Assembly (NCBI RefSeq): GCF_001375535.1
Contig: NZ_LN831197.1
Coordinates: forward strand, 3,460,184 to 3,524,183
DNA length: 64,000 nucleotides
Origin: Bacillus niameyensis
GTDB taxonomy: Bacteria; Bacillota; Bacilli; Bacillales; Bacillaceae_C
Reading direction: 5' to 3'
Shown: positions 17,826 to 27,780 of the stretch, one piece after another
Numbering within the stretch: position 1 is the first letter of the stretch
How the letters are laid out: the number at the start of each line of letters is the position of its first letter
Notes under the pieces: model-generated
What the model was told of the DNA's origin: nothing
The model's database searches: none
Seen by the model: the letters and a program-made list of their open reading frames with translations, nothing else
Position numbers and translations under genes: made by a program

Positions 17826-18644
17826 ATGAAATCCGCATTTACGATAGTGAAAGAACAAATTGGAAACTTCTATTTAATTAGACGATTATCCTTATATGAA
17901 CTAAAAAGTAAAAATAAGAATAATTATCTCGGGATGGCTTGGGAAATTATTAACCCGATTATTCAAATTATGATTTACTGGTTTGTTTTCGGCAGCATTA
18001 GACAAAGGGCAGATGTAGAGATTGAGCAGGGAATGGAAGTACCTTTTATCCTCTGGCTGCTAGGTGGTTTTATTTTGTGGACATTTTTTTACCAATGTAC
18101 AATTTTAGGATCAAAATCAATTTATTCTAGGTTACGCATGCTATCAAAAATGAACTTCCCTATGAGTGTTATTCCGAACATAGTGATCTTCTCACAATTC
18201 TATATCCATTTAGTTATGTTGGTCATTACCGTTATTATTTTTCAAATTTCGGGTTATCCTATAAGCGTTTATCTAATTCAACTGCCTTATTATATCTTTG
18301 CGGCGTTTTGCTTTGTATTTGCAGTGTCATTAATTACATCTACGATATCCACCATTGTAAGAGATTTCCATATGCTCTTAAATGCGGTATTAAGGATGGT
18401 TTTATACTTATCGCCAATACTATGGCAATTAACGATTCTTGAAGACCCTCTGCCATTGATCATGAAATTAAATCCACTATACTACCTAATTGAAGGTTAT
18501 AGGGAATCGTTGTTTGGGGTTAATTGGTATTTTATTGAGAACTGGGAGTATACCTTGTATTATTGGGTGGTTGTGATTATACTACTTGCATTTGGGGCAA
18601 CAATTCATATGAAGTTTAGAAGACATTTTATTGATTACTTATAA
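17826..18644 (+). CDS. tagG: Teichoic acid ABC transporter permease TagG (copy 1)
   Basis: A 272-residue ABC-2 type permease with about six membrane segments; it forms the channel that moves undecaprenyl-PP-linked polymer outward, with TagH as ATPase. N-terminal KEQIGNFYLIRRLSLYELKS and NNYLGMAWEIINPIIQI match the amphipathic interface helix and first helix of this family, and the C-terminal LKLNPLYYLIEGYR is typical too. The ATG follows AGAAAGGGA. Its stop directly abuts the ATP-binding gene. It is clearly paralogous to the permease at 34.7 kb, so two exporters exist here. Confidence 0.9.
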   Translation: MKSAFTIVKEQIGNFYLIRRLSLYELKSKNKNNYLGMAWEIINPIIQIMIYWFVFGSIRQRADVEIEQGMEVPFILWLLGGFILWTFFYQCTILGSKSIYSRLRMLSKMNFPMSVIPNIVIFSQFYIHLVMLVITVIIFQISGYPISVYLIQLPYYIFAAFCFVFAVSLITSTISTIVRDFHMLLNAVLRMVLYLSPILWQLTILEDPLPLIMKLNPLYYLIEGYRESLFGVNWYFIENWEYTLYYWVVVIILLAFGATIHMKFRRHFIDYL

Positions 18645-18659
18645 ATGGTTGTGATAAAA

Positions 18660-19448
18660 ATGGAAAAGGCGATCGTTTTAAATAAAGTTACAAAGAAATA
18701 TAAATTATACAGTGGAAATAAGGAACGAATTTTAGACTTAATTACGCCGCGCAGTTTTGGTGAGGACTTTTTTGCTTTGAGAAATGTCAATTTTGAGGCT
18801 GATAGGGGTGATATCATCGGTTTCGTAGGAATTAACGGTTCTGGAAAGTCAACTCTGTCTAGCATCATTGCGGGAATTGTTCCCGAAACTTCCGGAACAA
18901 TTGAAATAAATGGGAAAACGGCATTAATTGCTGTTGCAGCTGGTTTAAAAGAGGATCTTACCGGGAGAGATAATATAGAACTCAAATTATTGATGCTTGG
19001 ATTTAATAAACATGAAATAAAAAAACTTGAGCCAGATATTATAGAATTCTCGGAACTCGGGAAGTTTATTGACCAGCCAGTTAAATCTTATTCCAGTGGG
19101 ATGAAATCTCGGTTAGGATTTTCAATTTCGGTAAATGTTGACCCTGACATACTGATAATTGACGAAGCACTGTCTGTTGGTGACAATGCATTTGCGGAGA
19201 AAAGCTTTGAGAAAATGAAGGAATTTAAAACTAGAGGAAAAACGATGATTTTCGTAAGCCATTCAATGGGACAAGTTAAAAAGTTCTGTGAAAAAATATT
19301 GTGGCTGGAATTTGGAATGGTGAAAAGTTATGGTGAGGTTGGTGTTGTCTTACCAGAATATGAAAAATTTATGAAGGAATACAAAAAGATGTCAAAGAAA
19401 GAGAAAGATATGTATAAACAGAACGTATTATCATCAATACCTTTGTAA
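18660..19448 (+). CDS. tagH: Teichoic acid ABC transporter ATP-binding protein TagH (copy 1, short form)
   Basis: Nucleotide-binding domain with GINGSGKST (Walker A), [11 protein letters not shown] (ABC signature), [12 protein letters not shown] (Walker B) and FVSHS (H-loop). At about 262 residues it ends at the NBD, whereas B. subtilis TagH and the copy at 35.5 kb continue into a membrane helix and an outer domain. I start at ATG 18660, which lines up with the N-terminus of the other copy and follows GGTTGTGAT; the ATG at 18645 directly after the tagG stop is the alternative. It works with the permease just upstream. Confidence 0.88.
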   Translation: MEKAIVLNKVTKKYKLYSGNKERILDLITPRSFGEDFFALRNVNFEADRGDIIGFVGINGSGKSTLSSIIAGIVPETSGTIEINGKTALIAVAAGLKEDLTGRDNIELKLLMLGFNKHEIKKLEPDIIEFSELGKFIDQPVKSYSSGMKSRLGFSISVNVDPDILIIDEALSVGDNAFAEKSFEKMKEFKTRGKTMIFVSHSMGQVKKFCEKILWLEFGMVKSYGEVGVVLPEYEKFMKEYKKMSKKEKDMYKQNVLSSIPL

Positions 19449-19547
19449 AAACTATTATTAGATGGTAATAATTGTTACCACTCTGAAATACGTTGGATAT
19501 TTGTTATAATAATTATTAGTTATGCTTTTTAGGAAATAATTAAACAG

Positions 19548-19576
19548 TTGACATTGATTCGGTATAAAAGTAGGAT
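19548..19576 (+). promoter_or_regulatory. Candidate SigA promoter of the second polymer locus
   Basis: TTGACA (19548-19553), 17 bases, TAGGAT (19571-19576). It leaves an about 70-base leader before the GT4 gene at 19653 and is the first clear promoter after tagH. Confidence 0.5.
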
Positions 19577-19652
19577 AAGTTAGTGGCTAGGCCAAAAGAA
19601 TCATTTTTCAGTTCTCTTTTTAAGAGATTTTTATTATAGGAGTAAATTACTA

Positions 19653-20861
19653 GTGAAGAAAAAAATACTAATTGTTTCTCAACACTTCTATCCTGAAATA
19701 GGAAGTGCAGGAAACAGAATGAAAAATATCTATGCCTTACTTATCGAAAAAGGGTATGACATTTCTATTTTGACGACTGACCCTGCTTACCCAAATAGAC
19801 AGATTTATGAGGATCCGGAATTCTGGGATGACGATTCTATTCTAGATGATTCGTCAAAAATAGTGCGGATAAAGGTGCAGAACAGAAAGTACTCTAGAAG
19901 TATTTTTAATAGGTTAGTTTTTTATCTAGAAGTTGCATATAAGCTGCTAGGCAATATTCTTAAGGACAAAAGTAAATACGATATTGTTTTTGCAACGTCT
20001 CCTCCTATTTTTATAGCAATTGTAGGCGTATTTGCTAAATTTAAATTCAAGAGCAAGTTAATTTTAGATATAAGAGATCTTTGGCCTGAGTCGTTGCGAG
20101 GTGTTGGTGTTTTTGATAATATTTTCATCTTGAAATTGTTCGGCTCTATAGAAAAGAGTCTATATAGAAAAGCCGATTTTATTATTGTGAATAGCAAGGG
20201 GTTTATTCAATCCATTGCGAAAGCATTGTCCGGATCCACTAAAAATATCTATTATTTGCCGAATTCTGCACGGGAACATGAAGTTGGAATGACGAAGTAT
20301 AATGGTGAAAAGGCTAAAGTAATTTATACAGGCAATATTGGTCTTGCTCAAGATATAGACTTTTTAAAGAGATTGGCTAGTAAATTAAACGAAAACAATA
20401 TTGAGTTAACAATTATTAGCTACGGAATTAAAAATCAGGATTTTAAGCAATATGTCAAATCGAAACGGATGGAGAATATAAAAATTATATCACCATTAAC
20501 GAGGAAAAAATGCTTGGATATCATTCGTGAACATCATATTGGTGTAGTCAGCCTTAATAATAAAGAAGTTTTTGAGACAGTTTTACCTGGAAAAGTAGTA
20601 GATTATATGACTTGTAGTATACCTATCGTTGGCTCAGTTTCGGGGTATTCTAAAGAAATAATAGAAAAATATAATGTGGGTTTTGTTTCAGAGGACAGAG
20701 ATGTAAATGACATTTATGATTACATTAAATTGTTAATCAATGATCCTAATAAAAGAATGATAATGGCGGAAAACTGCGAAAAATGTATTGAATCCAACTT
20801 TCTTTGGGAAAAGAATATCGATATTTTGGAATCGATCATAGAACAATGTGATTCTAAATAA
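19653..20861 (+). CDS. Glycosyltransferase family 4 (WbuB-like)
   Basis: A 402-residue retaining glycosyltransferase of GT-B fold. The N-terminal ILIVSQHFYPEIGSAGNRM and DIRDLWPESLRG are typical of WbuB-like enzymes that add amino sugars to lipid-linked glycans; the C-terminal half has YTGNIGLAQ and the acidic VLPGKVVDYM region in place of the usual EGF motif. It starts at GTG with AGGAG ten bases upstream. First gene of a run (19.6-23.5 kb) with small gaps, so it probably builds the repeating unit that uses the ManNAcA made by the WecC enzyme two genes on. Sugar specificity is unknown. Confidence 0.8.
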   Translation: MKKKILIVSQHFYPEIGSAGNRMKNIYALLIEKGYDISILTTDPAYPNRQIYEDPEFWDDDSILDDSSKIVRIKVQNRKYSRSIFNRLVFYLEVAYKLLGNILKDKSKYDIVFATSPPIFIAIVGVFAKFKFKSKLILDIRDLWPESLRGVGVFDNIFILKLFGSIEKSLYRKADFIIVNSKGFIQSIAKALSGSTKNIYYLPNSAREHEVGMTKYNGEKAKVIYTGNIGLAQDIDFLKRLASKLNENNIELTIISYGIKNQDFKQYVKSKRMENIKIISPLTRKKCLDIIREHHIGVVSLNNKEVFETVLPGKVVDYMTCSIPIVGSVSGYSKEIIEKYNVGFVSEDRDVNDIYDYIKLLINDPNKRMIMAENCEKCIESNFLWEKNIDILESIIEQCDSK

Positions 20862-20882
20862 TAATTAATGGAAGTGAAAAAC

Positions 20883-22169
20883 ATGAGCAAGAAGGTATGC
20901 ATGTTTGTTTGGAATCATTTTACGAACGATGCCAGAGTTTTGCGTGAGTGTACTTCGTTATCAGACAAAGGCTACCAAGTGGATCTAATCTGCATCCATG
21001 ATCCTAGTGATAAGGACTTATTAATGCAAGAAAAGAGAAATGCAAATTTCAACATATTTCGTGTAAGAAGATACCCTATTATGTTAGACTTAATAATGGG
21101 TATTTTACGACGTACAAAAAGAAATCCTTGGCTATTGCTTCCTATTTTAGTTATTTGGGGGACTTTTCTTTATTTCTTTCCGATAGTTACCATTTCAATA
21201 AGTATATTATTCGTGATATTATTTAAAATGGGAATTGGCCCTTGGCTGATTAAGATGAATATTTTTTTTAGAATGGTTGGAAGAGGTCTTTCAACCAAGT
21301 ATGATATTTATCATTCAAATGATTTAAACACCTTAATACAAGGCTATATTCTAGCAAAGTGGAGGTGGAGGAAAAAGAAACTCGTTTATGATTCTCACGA
21401 AGTCCAAACTAGTAGAACAGGATATGATAGCAAAATCTATAGTGTGATAGAAGGATTCCTTGTGAAAAAGGTGGATTCGATGATTGTAGAAAATCACACT
21501 AGGGCTAAATACAATGAAAAACTATACAGTTTCTATCCGAGTGTAGTTCATAATTATCCTTTCAAGGAAATTGGTGAGAGTAACGATTTTATATCCATTC
21601 ATTCACTACTTAATTTACCTCGAGATGAAAAAATCCTCTTATATCAAGGTGGAATTCAAGTCGGAAGGGGATTAGATAAATTAATTAAAGCTGCACCACT
21701 ATTTGATGAAGGAACGCTTGTATTTATTGGGGATGGGAGATTAAAGCCGGAACTGATAGAAATGACAAATAAGATGGGATTAAATCATAAGGTGAAATTC
21801 ATTCCTAAAGTGCCGTTAAGGGAATTACCTAAATATACAAAAAATGCATATTTAGGGTTCCAGGTGTTAAATAATGTATGTTTTAATCACTGGTCAGCTT
21901 CGTCCAATAAGCTTTTTGAATATATCATGAATGGCATCCCAGTTGTTGCTTGTAGCTTCCCTGAAATAAAAAAGGTAGTTGAAGAGGAGCAAATTGGTAT
22001 TTGTGTTGATTCACATGATTATAAGGCTATTGCAAATGCAGTAAACCTACTATTAAGGGATGAAAACTTAAGAAATAAATTTAGCGATAATTGCTTAATA
22101 GCTAAAGATAAATATAATTGGGAAAATGAAGAAAAGGCTCTGCTAGAAGTGTATTATCAATTATCATAA
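20883..22169 (+). CDS. Glycosyltransferase family 4
   Basis: A 428-residue GT-B enzyme. It starts VCMFVWNHFTNDARVLRE, a common GT4 opening, with VYDSHEVQ in the middle and LLYQGGIQVGRGLDKLIKA, FIGDGRLKPEL and SNKLFEYIMNGIPVVA in the nucleotide-sugar half. A hydrophobic hairpin at about residues 75-120 (ILVIWGTFLYFF.. and ISILFVILF) suggests membrane association between the two Rossmann domains. I start at ATG 20883, five bases after GGAAGTGA, instead of the ATG at 20868. It is 21 bases from each neighbour, so one operon with the preceding GT and wecC. Confidence 0.8.
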   Translation: MSKKVCMFVWNHFTNDARVLRECTSLSDKGYQVDLICIHDPSDKDLLMQEKRNANFNIFRVRRYPIMLDLIMGILRRTKRNPWLLLPILVIWGTFLYFFPIVTISISILFVILFKMGIGPWLIKMNIFFRMVGRGLSTKYDIYHSNDLNTLIQGYILAKWRWRKKKLVYDSHEVQTSRTGYDSKIYSVIEGFLVKKVDSMIVENHTRAKYNEKLYSFYPSVVHNYPFKEIGESNDFISIHSLLNLPRDEKILLYQGGIQVGRGLDKLIKAAPLFDEGTLVFIGDGRLKPELIEMTNKMGLNHKVKFIPKVPLRELPKYTKNAYLGFQVLNNVCFNHWSASSNKLFEYIMNGIPVVACSFPEIKKVVEEEQIGICVDSHDYKAIANAVNLLLRDENLRNKFSDNCLIAKDKYNWENEEKALLEVYYQLS

Positions 22170-22190
22170 TATATATGGAGGCATTTTAAT

Positions 22191-23471
22191 ATGAAACTTT
22201 GTACAATGGGACTAGGATATATTGGATTACCTACTTCTATTATGTTTGCTAAACACGGCGTTGAGGTTGTTGGAGTTGACGTTCGTGAAGATGTAATTGA
22301 ATCATTGAATTCTGGGAAAATTCACATTGAAGAACCTGGTTTACAAGAAGCTCTAACTGAAGTGATCGAAAATAATAAGTTTAAAGCATCTTTAATGCCA
22401 GAAAAAGCAGATGCTTTTATTATTTCTGTTCCATCACCTAATAATGATGATTTATATAAATCTTGTGATCTATCAATGGTTCTATCAGCTGTTAACAGTG
22501 TTATACCATTTGTAGAAAAAGGAAATGTAATTATTGTAGAATCAACAATTGCACCACGAAGTATGGACGATTATGTACAACCATTAGTTGAAAATGCAGG
22601 CTTTACAGTAGGTAAAGATATATTTTTAGTTCATTGTCCTGAAAGAGTGCTTCCTGGACAGATTTTGCATGAACTTATTTATAACAATAGAATTGTTGGT
22701 GGAATTACCCCTGCTTGTACAGAAGCTGGCGCTAAAGTTTATGGAACGTTCGTTAAAGGTGAACTAATTAGAACAGATGCAAAAACAGCGGAAATGTCAA
22801 AGCTTATGGAGAATACCTTCCGTGATGTGAACATTGCACTTGCCAATGAACTAACGCAAGTGTGCAATGAGCTAGATATTAACGCACTAGATGTAATTGA
22901 AATGGCTAATAAACACCCAAGGGTAAATCTTCATTATCCTGGTCCAGGTGTTGGTGGTCATTGTTTAGCAGTAGATCCGTATTTTATCGTTGCAAAAGCA
23001 CCAGAAACAGCAAAACTTATAAATCTATCACGGAATATAAATACATCCATGCCAGAATATGTTGTCGAAAATATTAACACTCTTATGGAAAATGAGGGTG
23101 GTAAAGTAATTACATTGTTTGGTCTAACATACAAAGGTAATGTAGATGATATCCGTGAAAGTCCAGCAATGGAAATTTATGATATTCTTCGAGCACAACA
23201 AAACTATAAAATTAGAACGTTTGACCCTCATGTTAAAGGTGCTATTGTTATGGAAAATGTTGAGGATGCCGTTAAAAATTCGGATTTAATTGTGATTTTA
23301 ACAGACCATAACGAATTTAAAGAACTTGATTTTACAAAACTTTCAGGAATGAAAAATAAACGTATATTAGATACGAAAAACATTGTTGGAAACACACCAA
23401 AAGACTTTGAATATATTAATTTTGGTAATATGTATGAATTCACTAAGAAAAAAGTTCTTTTAACAAACTAG
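22191..23471 (+). CDS. wecC: UDP-N-acetyl-D-mannosamine dehydrogenase
   Basis: A 426-residue UDP-sugar 6-dehydrogenase that oxidises UDP-ManNAc to UDP-ManNAcA with two NAD. The Rossmann start MGLGYIGLP, IHIEEPGL, CPERVLPGQI, RTDAKTAEMSKLMENTFRDV and ANKHPRVN match WecC closely; the catalytic Cys is in GVGGHCLAVDP and the C-terminal domain has GLTYKGNVDDIRESP. The substrate would come from MnaA at 37.3 kb. ATG with GGAGG upstream. Its presence shows that this locus makes a uronic-acid polymer in addition to polyol-phosphate teichoic acid. A terminator follows. Confidence 0.93.
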   Translation: MKLCTMGLGYIGLPTSIMFAKHGVEVVGVDVREDVIESLNSGKIHIEEPGLQEALTEVIENNKFKASLMPEKADAFIISVPSPNNDDLYKSCDLSMVLSAVNSVIPFVEKGNVIIVESTIAPRSMDDYVQPLVENAGFTVGKDIFLVHCPERVLPGQILHELIYNNRIVGGITPACTEAGAKVYGTFVKGELIRTDAKTAEMSKLMENTFRDVNIALANELTQVCNELDINALDVIEMANKHPRVNLHYPGPGVGGHCLAVDPYFIVAKAPETAKLINLSRNINTSMPEYVVENINTLMENEGGKVITLFGLTYKGNVDDIRESPAMEIYDILRAQQNYKIRTFDPHVKGAIVMENVEDAVKNSDLIVILTDHNEFKELDFTKLSGMKNKRILDTKNIVGNTPKDFEYINFGNMYEFTKKKVLLTN

Positions 23472-23484
23472 TAGAAAAAATGAT

Positions 23485-23531
23485 ATAAGTGTTGTTAGAA
23501 AGAATTTCTCTATCTAGCAGCACTTATTTTA
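23485..23531 (+). terminator. Terminator after wecC
   Basis: A 15-bp stem ATAAGTGTTGTTAGA / TCTAGCAGCACTTAT with two G-U pairs, followed by TTTT. Confidence 0.7.
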
Positions 23532-23562
23532 CTGAATAAAAACTATTATAGGAGCAATAGTC

Positions 23563-25020
23563 GTGAAAAAACCATTAGATCGGGTTACAGAAGCCTATTA
23601 TGGAGATATGGGCATAGAATTTGCTAATGAAGTAAGAAACAGGATTCATTGGATTTGCGCACATGCAGAAGGAGAATCTATTTTAGACGTCGGATGTTCC
23701 CAAGGAATTGCGTCCATTATTTTAGGAAGAGAAGGAAAACATGTTTTAGGAATTGACCTTTTAGATGAGGCAATAGAATTTGCTAATCAGTCGCTTGATC
23801 GTGAAGATAAAAGCACGAAAAACAATGTGAAATTTGAAGTGGCAAATTTTATGAACTATGATTTCGGGAATCAACAGTTCGACTCAATCATTATTGGAGA
23901 AGTATTGGCAAATATTACTGATCCGAAGAGATTTTTGAATAAAGCAAAGACTTTATTAGTTGAAGGCGGTTCAATTATTGTAACTGTCCCTTTTGGGGTT
24001 AATGATTATTTCGGTCACAAAAAGATATATTATTTAAGTGATTTATTAGAACTACAGAAAGAATCACTTGTTATAGATGAACTGGAATTTATCGAGAAAA
24101 GTGTTGGTGTTGTATTTAAGAACAATGTTGAATCTGCACCATTATTGTTAGATGAACATTTAACTGAAAAGTTAGAATTCATGTTTTATACGAAAGAGAG
24201 AAAGCTCATAACTGATATTCAAACTAAGCATAAAGTGATTGAAAACTCGGAAGAAAATGTTCAATCATTAAAAAAGGAAATAAATAAAGATGATAGCGAG
24301 AATAACGAATATCGGAAAAATTATTCAGAGTTAGAAGACTTTAAAAATACTGTTTTGGCTAAAGAAGAGCAAATCATTCAACAGAATAAAAATTTAATTC
24401 AGGAAAATATGGAAATAAAGCAATTATTGAATGAGCGTCTTAATAAGATCCAATCTTTTTATACCTCTAAAGAAAATCAATCAAATTTTGAACCTCAAAA
24501 TGAGCAAACAATAAAACCTGAACAAAATATGACTCAAAGTGAATTAGCCGATTTAATCAATGTAGGGAATATGGCTAAGATTAGTAAAAAGGAAAAGGTC
24601 CAGGTACAGTCCGAACTATTGCAAGCCTATGAAAAAGAGGAAAAACTGTTAAATAAAATAATAGACTTGCAAAATGAGCTTGAAAGTTTAAAAAACAATA
24701 CGAATAATACGCTAGAGGAAAACAAAACATTAAAAGCAAATTTAAACAAATACCAAGGGGAAAAAGAGACACTAAAAGCTAAAAATGAAGAATTACTTAA
24801 CCATATTAAACTTATTGAAAGTCAGATTATAGTTGACAAAAAGGAAAAGATTAATGTACAGGGTCATCTTTTTGAAGCCTATGAAAAAGAAGAAAGACTG
24901 CTTAAATCCTATCAAAAACTATTAAATAAGTATAATGCCTTGAGTAATTCGAAATTGGGCAAAGTGACGCTAGCTTATTGGAGAAAGAGAGCTGGGAAGA
25001 AAACAGTAAGGAAGGGGTAA
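23563..25020 (+). CDS. SAM-dependent methyltransferase fused to a long coiled coil
   Basis: Residues 1-200 form a class I methyltransferase: ILDVGCSQGIASIIL is motif I (SAM binding), VLGIDLLDEAIEFA motif II, and FDSIIIGEVLANITDPKRF the motif IV region. Residues about 215-460 are rich in Glu, Lys, Gln and Leu with heptad spacing and no stops in helical propensity, so a long coiled coil, ending in a basic tail KLGKVTLAYWRKRAGKK. In the E. coli O9a system WbdD combines a methyltransferase (and kinase) with a coiled coil that sets chain length for ABC export; this protein has the same order without a kinase, beside two ABC exporters. A ruler/terminator role is inference. It starts at GTG behind ATAGGAG, six bases before the next gene. 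Confidence 0.75.
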   Translation: MKKPLDRVTEAYYGDMGIEFANEVRNRIHWICAHAEGESILDVGCSQGIASIILGREGKHVLGIDLLDEAIEFANQSLDREDKSTKNNVKFEVANFMNYDFGNQQFDSIIIGEVLANITDPKRFLNKAKTLLVEGGSIIVTVPFGVNDYFGHKKIYYLSDLLELQKESLVIDELEFIEKSVGVVFKNNVESAPLLLDEHLTEKLEFMFYTKERKLITDIQTKHKVIENSEENVQSLKKEINKDDSENNEYRKNYSELEDFKNTVLAKEEQIIQQNKNLIQENMEIKQLLNERLNKIQSFYTSKENQSNFEPQNEQTIKPEQNMTQSELADLINVGNMAKISKKEKVQVQSELLQAYEKEEKLLNKIIDLQNELESLKNNTNNTLEENKTLKANLNKYQGEKETLKAKNEELLNHIKLIESQIIVDKKEKINVQGHLFEAYEKEERLLKSYQKLLNKYNALSNSKLGKVTLAYWRKRAGKKTVRKG

Positions 25021-25026
25021 GGTAGA

Positions 25027-27759
25027 TTGGATATTCAGTCTATACAGAGAAGATTAGAAACTATAAATAAGTTGAAGGAAAAAGTATTAATCGATATTGA
25101 TGCCGAAAAAAAGGCAATATCGGACTTACATTCATTCTTAAAGACTAAAAAAAAAGCCCAGCTAAATAACACTAATACAAAACCTAATTTACAATCTAAA
25201 AAGGTTGAAAAAAAGCAGCCAGATCCTGAAGAGCTTGAGAAGAAGATAGCATATCTTAAAGTAAGAGATAAATTAAGTGATGTTAATTTTTTTGAAACTG
25301 TTAAACCTTTATTGGACCAGCTTCCTGATAGTAATGGGAGCCGATATTACGATAAAATCAAGACTAATATTGGCATTATAGCTGACGAATTTTTATTTAA
25401 TTCTTTTAAGGGAACAGCAAATTTCTTCTATATTGAAAGAGATAATTTCAAAAAGCATAAGGGGAAATTAGATGTCTTATTAATTGCAACAGCTTGGAAA
25501 GGACTGAACTTTGAGTGGAAAGGTTTAGGTAATCCAAAGATAAAACGACATCGTCAAGATTTGTATAAAATTATCGACTTTTACAGATCCCAAGGAACAA
25601 AAATAGTCTTTTATTCAAAAGAGGATCCTGTAAACTATGAAGTATTTATTGATATCGCCAAACAGTGTGATTATATTTTTACTACCGCAGAAGAAAAAGT
25701 GGAGAGTTATAAAAAGGATTGTAAAAATGATAAGGTGTTTCTGTTAGAGTTTGGCGTAAATCCTTTATACCATAATCCAGTTGGAATCAAAAAATTTCCG
25801 AAACAAAAAGAAGTCCTATTTGCAGGGTCTTGGTATAACAAGTATCCACATCGGCAAAAGGATACTAGAATGATTTTTGATGGAATTATTGATGCAAATA
25901 AAAGTTTGAAGATCATAGATAGAAATTATGACTTTAAATTAGCTCAATACTTTTTCCCAGAGGAGTATTTAAAATATGTTTCACCAGCTGTACAGCATGA
26001 ATATTTACAAAAAATGCATAAGATTTATAATTGGGCTATCAATCTGAACAGTATTCAAGAAAGTAATACGATGTTCGCGAATCGAATCTATGAATTGCAA
26101 GCATTAGGTAATATTTTACTCTCAAACTATAGTGTTGGAGTAAATAATAAATTTCCAAATGTTTATTTAATTCACGATAAAAATGAAATACGAGAGATCT
26201 TTGAGAGTATGACTGAGGAAGAGATCTTTGAACATCAGGTTTATGGAATTAGACGAGTAATGACTAGTGAAACCACATTTCAAAGAGTCAATAGTCTTCT
26301 TGAAAAGGTAGGAATTGATAGTTCAATAACAAGTAGGAAAGTTGCTGTTTTAGTAAAAGAAAAGACAGAACAAATTAACAGGATGTTTGAGAGTCAAACC
26401 TATTCAGACAAGAAGCTATTTACTGAAGATGAATTTACAGAAAAACTAAAATCAAACTATGACTTTATAACTTTCTTCGCCCCTTCTAAATATTATGGAG
26501 AGTTTTATTTGGAGGATATGGTTAATGGATTTAAGTACACTAATTCAGACTATGTTACGAAAAGCTCCTATTATAATGGAAATAAGATTATACAAGGAAC
26601 AGAGTTTGATTATGTAGATTTGATGGAGGACAAAAGTAGAACCCTATTTTGGAGTAGTGCTTTTACACTAAATCAATTAAAAGACTTTAATGGAAAAACT
26701 AAATTGTTAAACGGATTTAGCATTGATCGGTTTAATTTCAATGAAGTTAGAAATGAAAAAGTTAAAGCTAAAAAGAATTATCAGCTGTCCGTTATAGTGC
26801 CGACTTATAACAATGGAGAACATTTATTAAACAAATGTTTTAATAGTTTAAAAAGAAGCTCTATGTTTGAGGATATGGAGATCATAATTGTTGATGACGG
26901 TTCTACTGATGAAAAGACTCCTAAAATAGTAAAATATTTAGAGGGTAAATTCAATAATGTTAGAACATACTTCTACAATGATGGCGGAAGTGGAAGTGCT
27001 TCGCGTCCGAGAAACAAGGGATTCGAATTAACGAGTTCACCATATATTACGTATTTAGATCCTGATAATGAAGCGATTAATGATGGTTATACTCAATTAT
27101 ATAAGCAGGTAGTTAAAGGAAAACATGATATGGCTATCGGAAATATGCTTAGAATTGATACAAAACCATTAAATTTTGATTATTATAAGACAGCAATGCA
27201 ATTCTATGGTGGCGACACAATTACAAAAAATGTAAAAGAGTATTTAGTGAACACTCAATTTAAGGCGATGAGTATTCAAGCGTTGATTGTAAAACGTGAA
27301 GTGATAGGTAATAACTCCTTGAAAATGGTGGAAGGTGCTGTTGGACAAGATACGATCTTCTTCCAAGAATTATTGCTGAATTCAAGTAAAACAAAAGTCA
27401 TCAATGTTCCAATTCATGTATATTATGCTGCAGTTAGTGGTTCAGCCGTAAATACTATTACTAAAAAATTCTTTGAGAAATATTTGAAGCTAGAGAAATA
27501 CAGATACAAAATGCTTAAAGAAAATAATCTTTTAGATGAGTATATTGAAAAAAGATTTGAGTATTATTTTGAGAATTGGTATTTGAAAAAGTTAAAGTTA
27601 GTTGTGAAAGAGGATGTAATTCCATCAGTACAGTTATTAGGAGATATACTAACCCTGTATGAAAATGACTATCACAAGGAAAACACTTCTGTTGACCAAT
27701 TTTTGAAACTATTTAAACTGCAAAATATTAATCATATTATTAAACAGTATATAGAGTAG
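25027..27759 (+). CDS. Bifunctional glycosyltransferase: CgeB-like GT plus GT2
   Basis: A 910-residue protein. Residues 1-70 are a charged helix; about 110-430 resemble the CgeB/DUF3880 glycosyltransferases (VLLIATAWKGLNFEWKG, VLFAGSWYNKYPHRQKD, FANRIYELQALGNILLSNYS); about 586-830 form a GT2 domain (LSVIVPTYNNGEHLLNKC, IIIVDDGSTD, and YLDPDNE as the metal-binding acidic motif). It probably adds two different sugars of the repeat unit. The TTG start is preceded by AAGGGGTAAGG. It is tightly linked to the methyltransferase gene. A coiled-coil N-terminus could dock on that partner (inference). Confidence 0.8.
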   Translation: MDIQSIQRRLETINKLKEKVLIDIDAEKKAISDLHSFLKTKKKAQLNNTNTKPNLQSKKVEKKQPDPEELEKKIAYLKVRDKLSDVNFFETVKPLLDQLPDSNGSRYYDKIKTNIGIIADEFLFNSFKGTANFFYIERDNFKKHKGKLDVLLIATAWKGLNFEWKGLGNPKIKRHRQDLYKIIDFYRSQGTKIVFYSKEDPVNYEVFIDIAKQCDYIFTTAEEKVESYKKDCKNDKVFLLEFGVNPLYHNPVGIKKFPKQKEVLFAGSWYNKYPHRQKDTRMIFDGIIDANKSLKIIDRNYDFKLAQYFFPEEYLKYVSPAVQHEYLQKMHKIYNWAINLNSIQESNTMFANRIYELQALGNILLSNYSVGVNNKFPNVYLIHDKNEIREIFESMTEEEIFEHQVYGIRRVMTSETTFQRVNSLLEKVGIDSSITSRKVAVLVKEKTEQINRMFESQTYSDKKLFTEDEFTEKLKSNYDFITFFAPSKYYGEFYLEDMVNGFKYTNSDYVTKSSYYNGNKIIQGTEFDYVDLMEDKSRTLFWSSAFTLNQLKDFNGKTKLLNGFSIDRFNFNEVRNEKVKAKKNYQLSVIVPTYNNGEHLLNKCFNSLKRSSMFEDMEIIIVDDGSTDEKTPKIVKYLEGKFNNVRTYFYNDGGSGSASRPRNKGFELTSSPYITYLDPDNEAINDGYTQLYKQVVKGKHDMAIGNMLRIDTKPLNFDYYKTAMQFYGGDTITKNVKEYLVNTQFKAMSIQALIVKREVIGNNSLKMVEGAVGQDTIFFQELLLNSSKTKVINVPIHVYYAAVSGSAVNTITKKFFEKYLKLEKYRYKMLKENNLLDEYIEKRFEYYFENWYLKKLKLVVKEDVIPSVQLLGDILTLYENDYHKENTSVDQFLKLFKLQNINHIIKQYIE

Positions 27760-27780
27760 CTTTTAACTATTCAATTGAAA

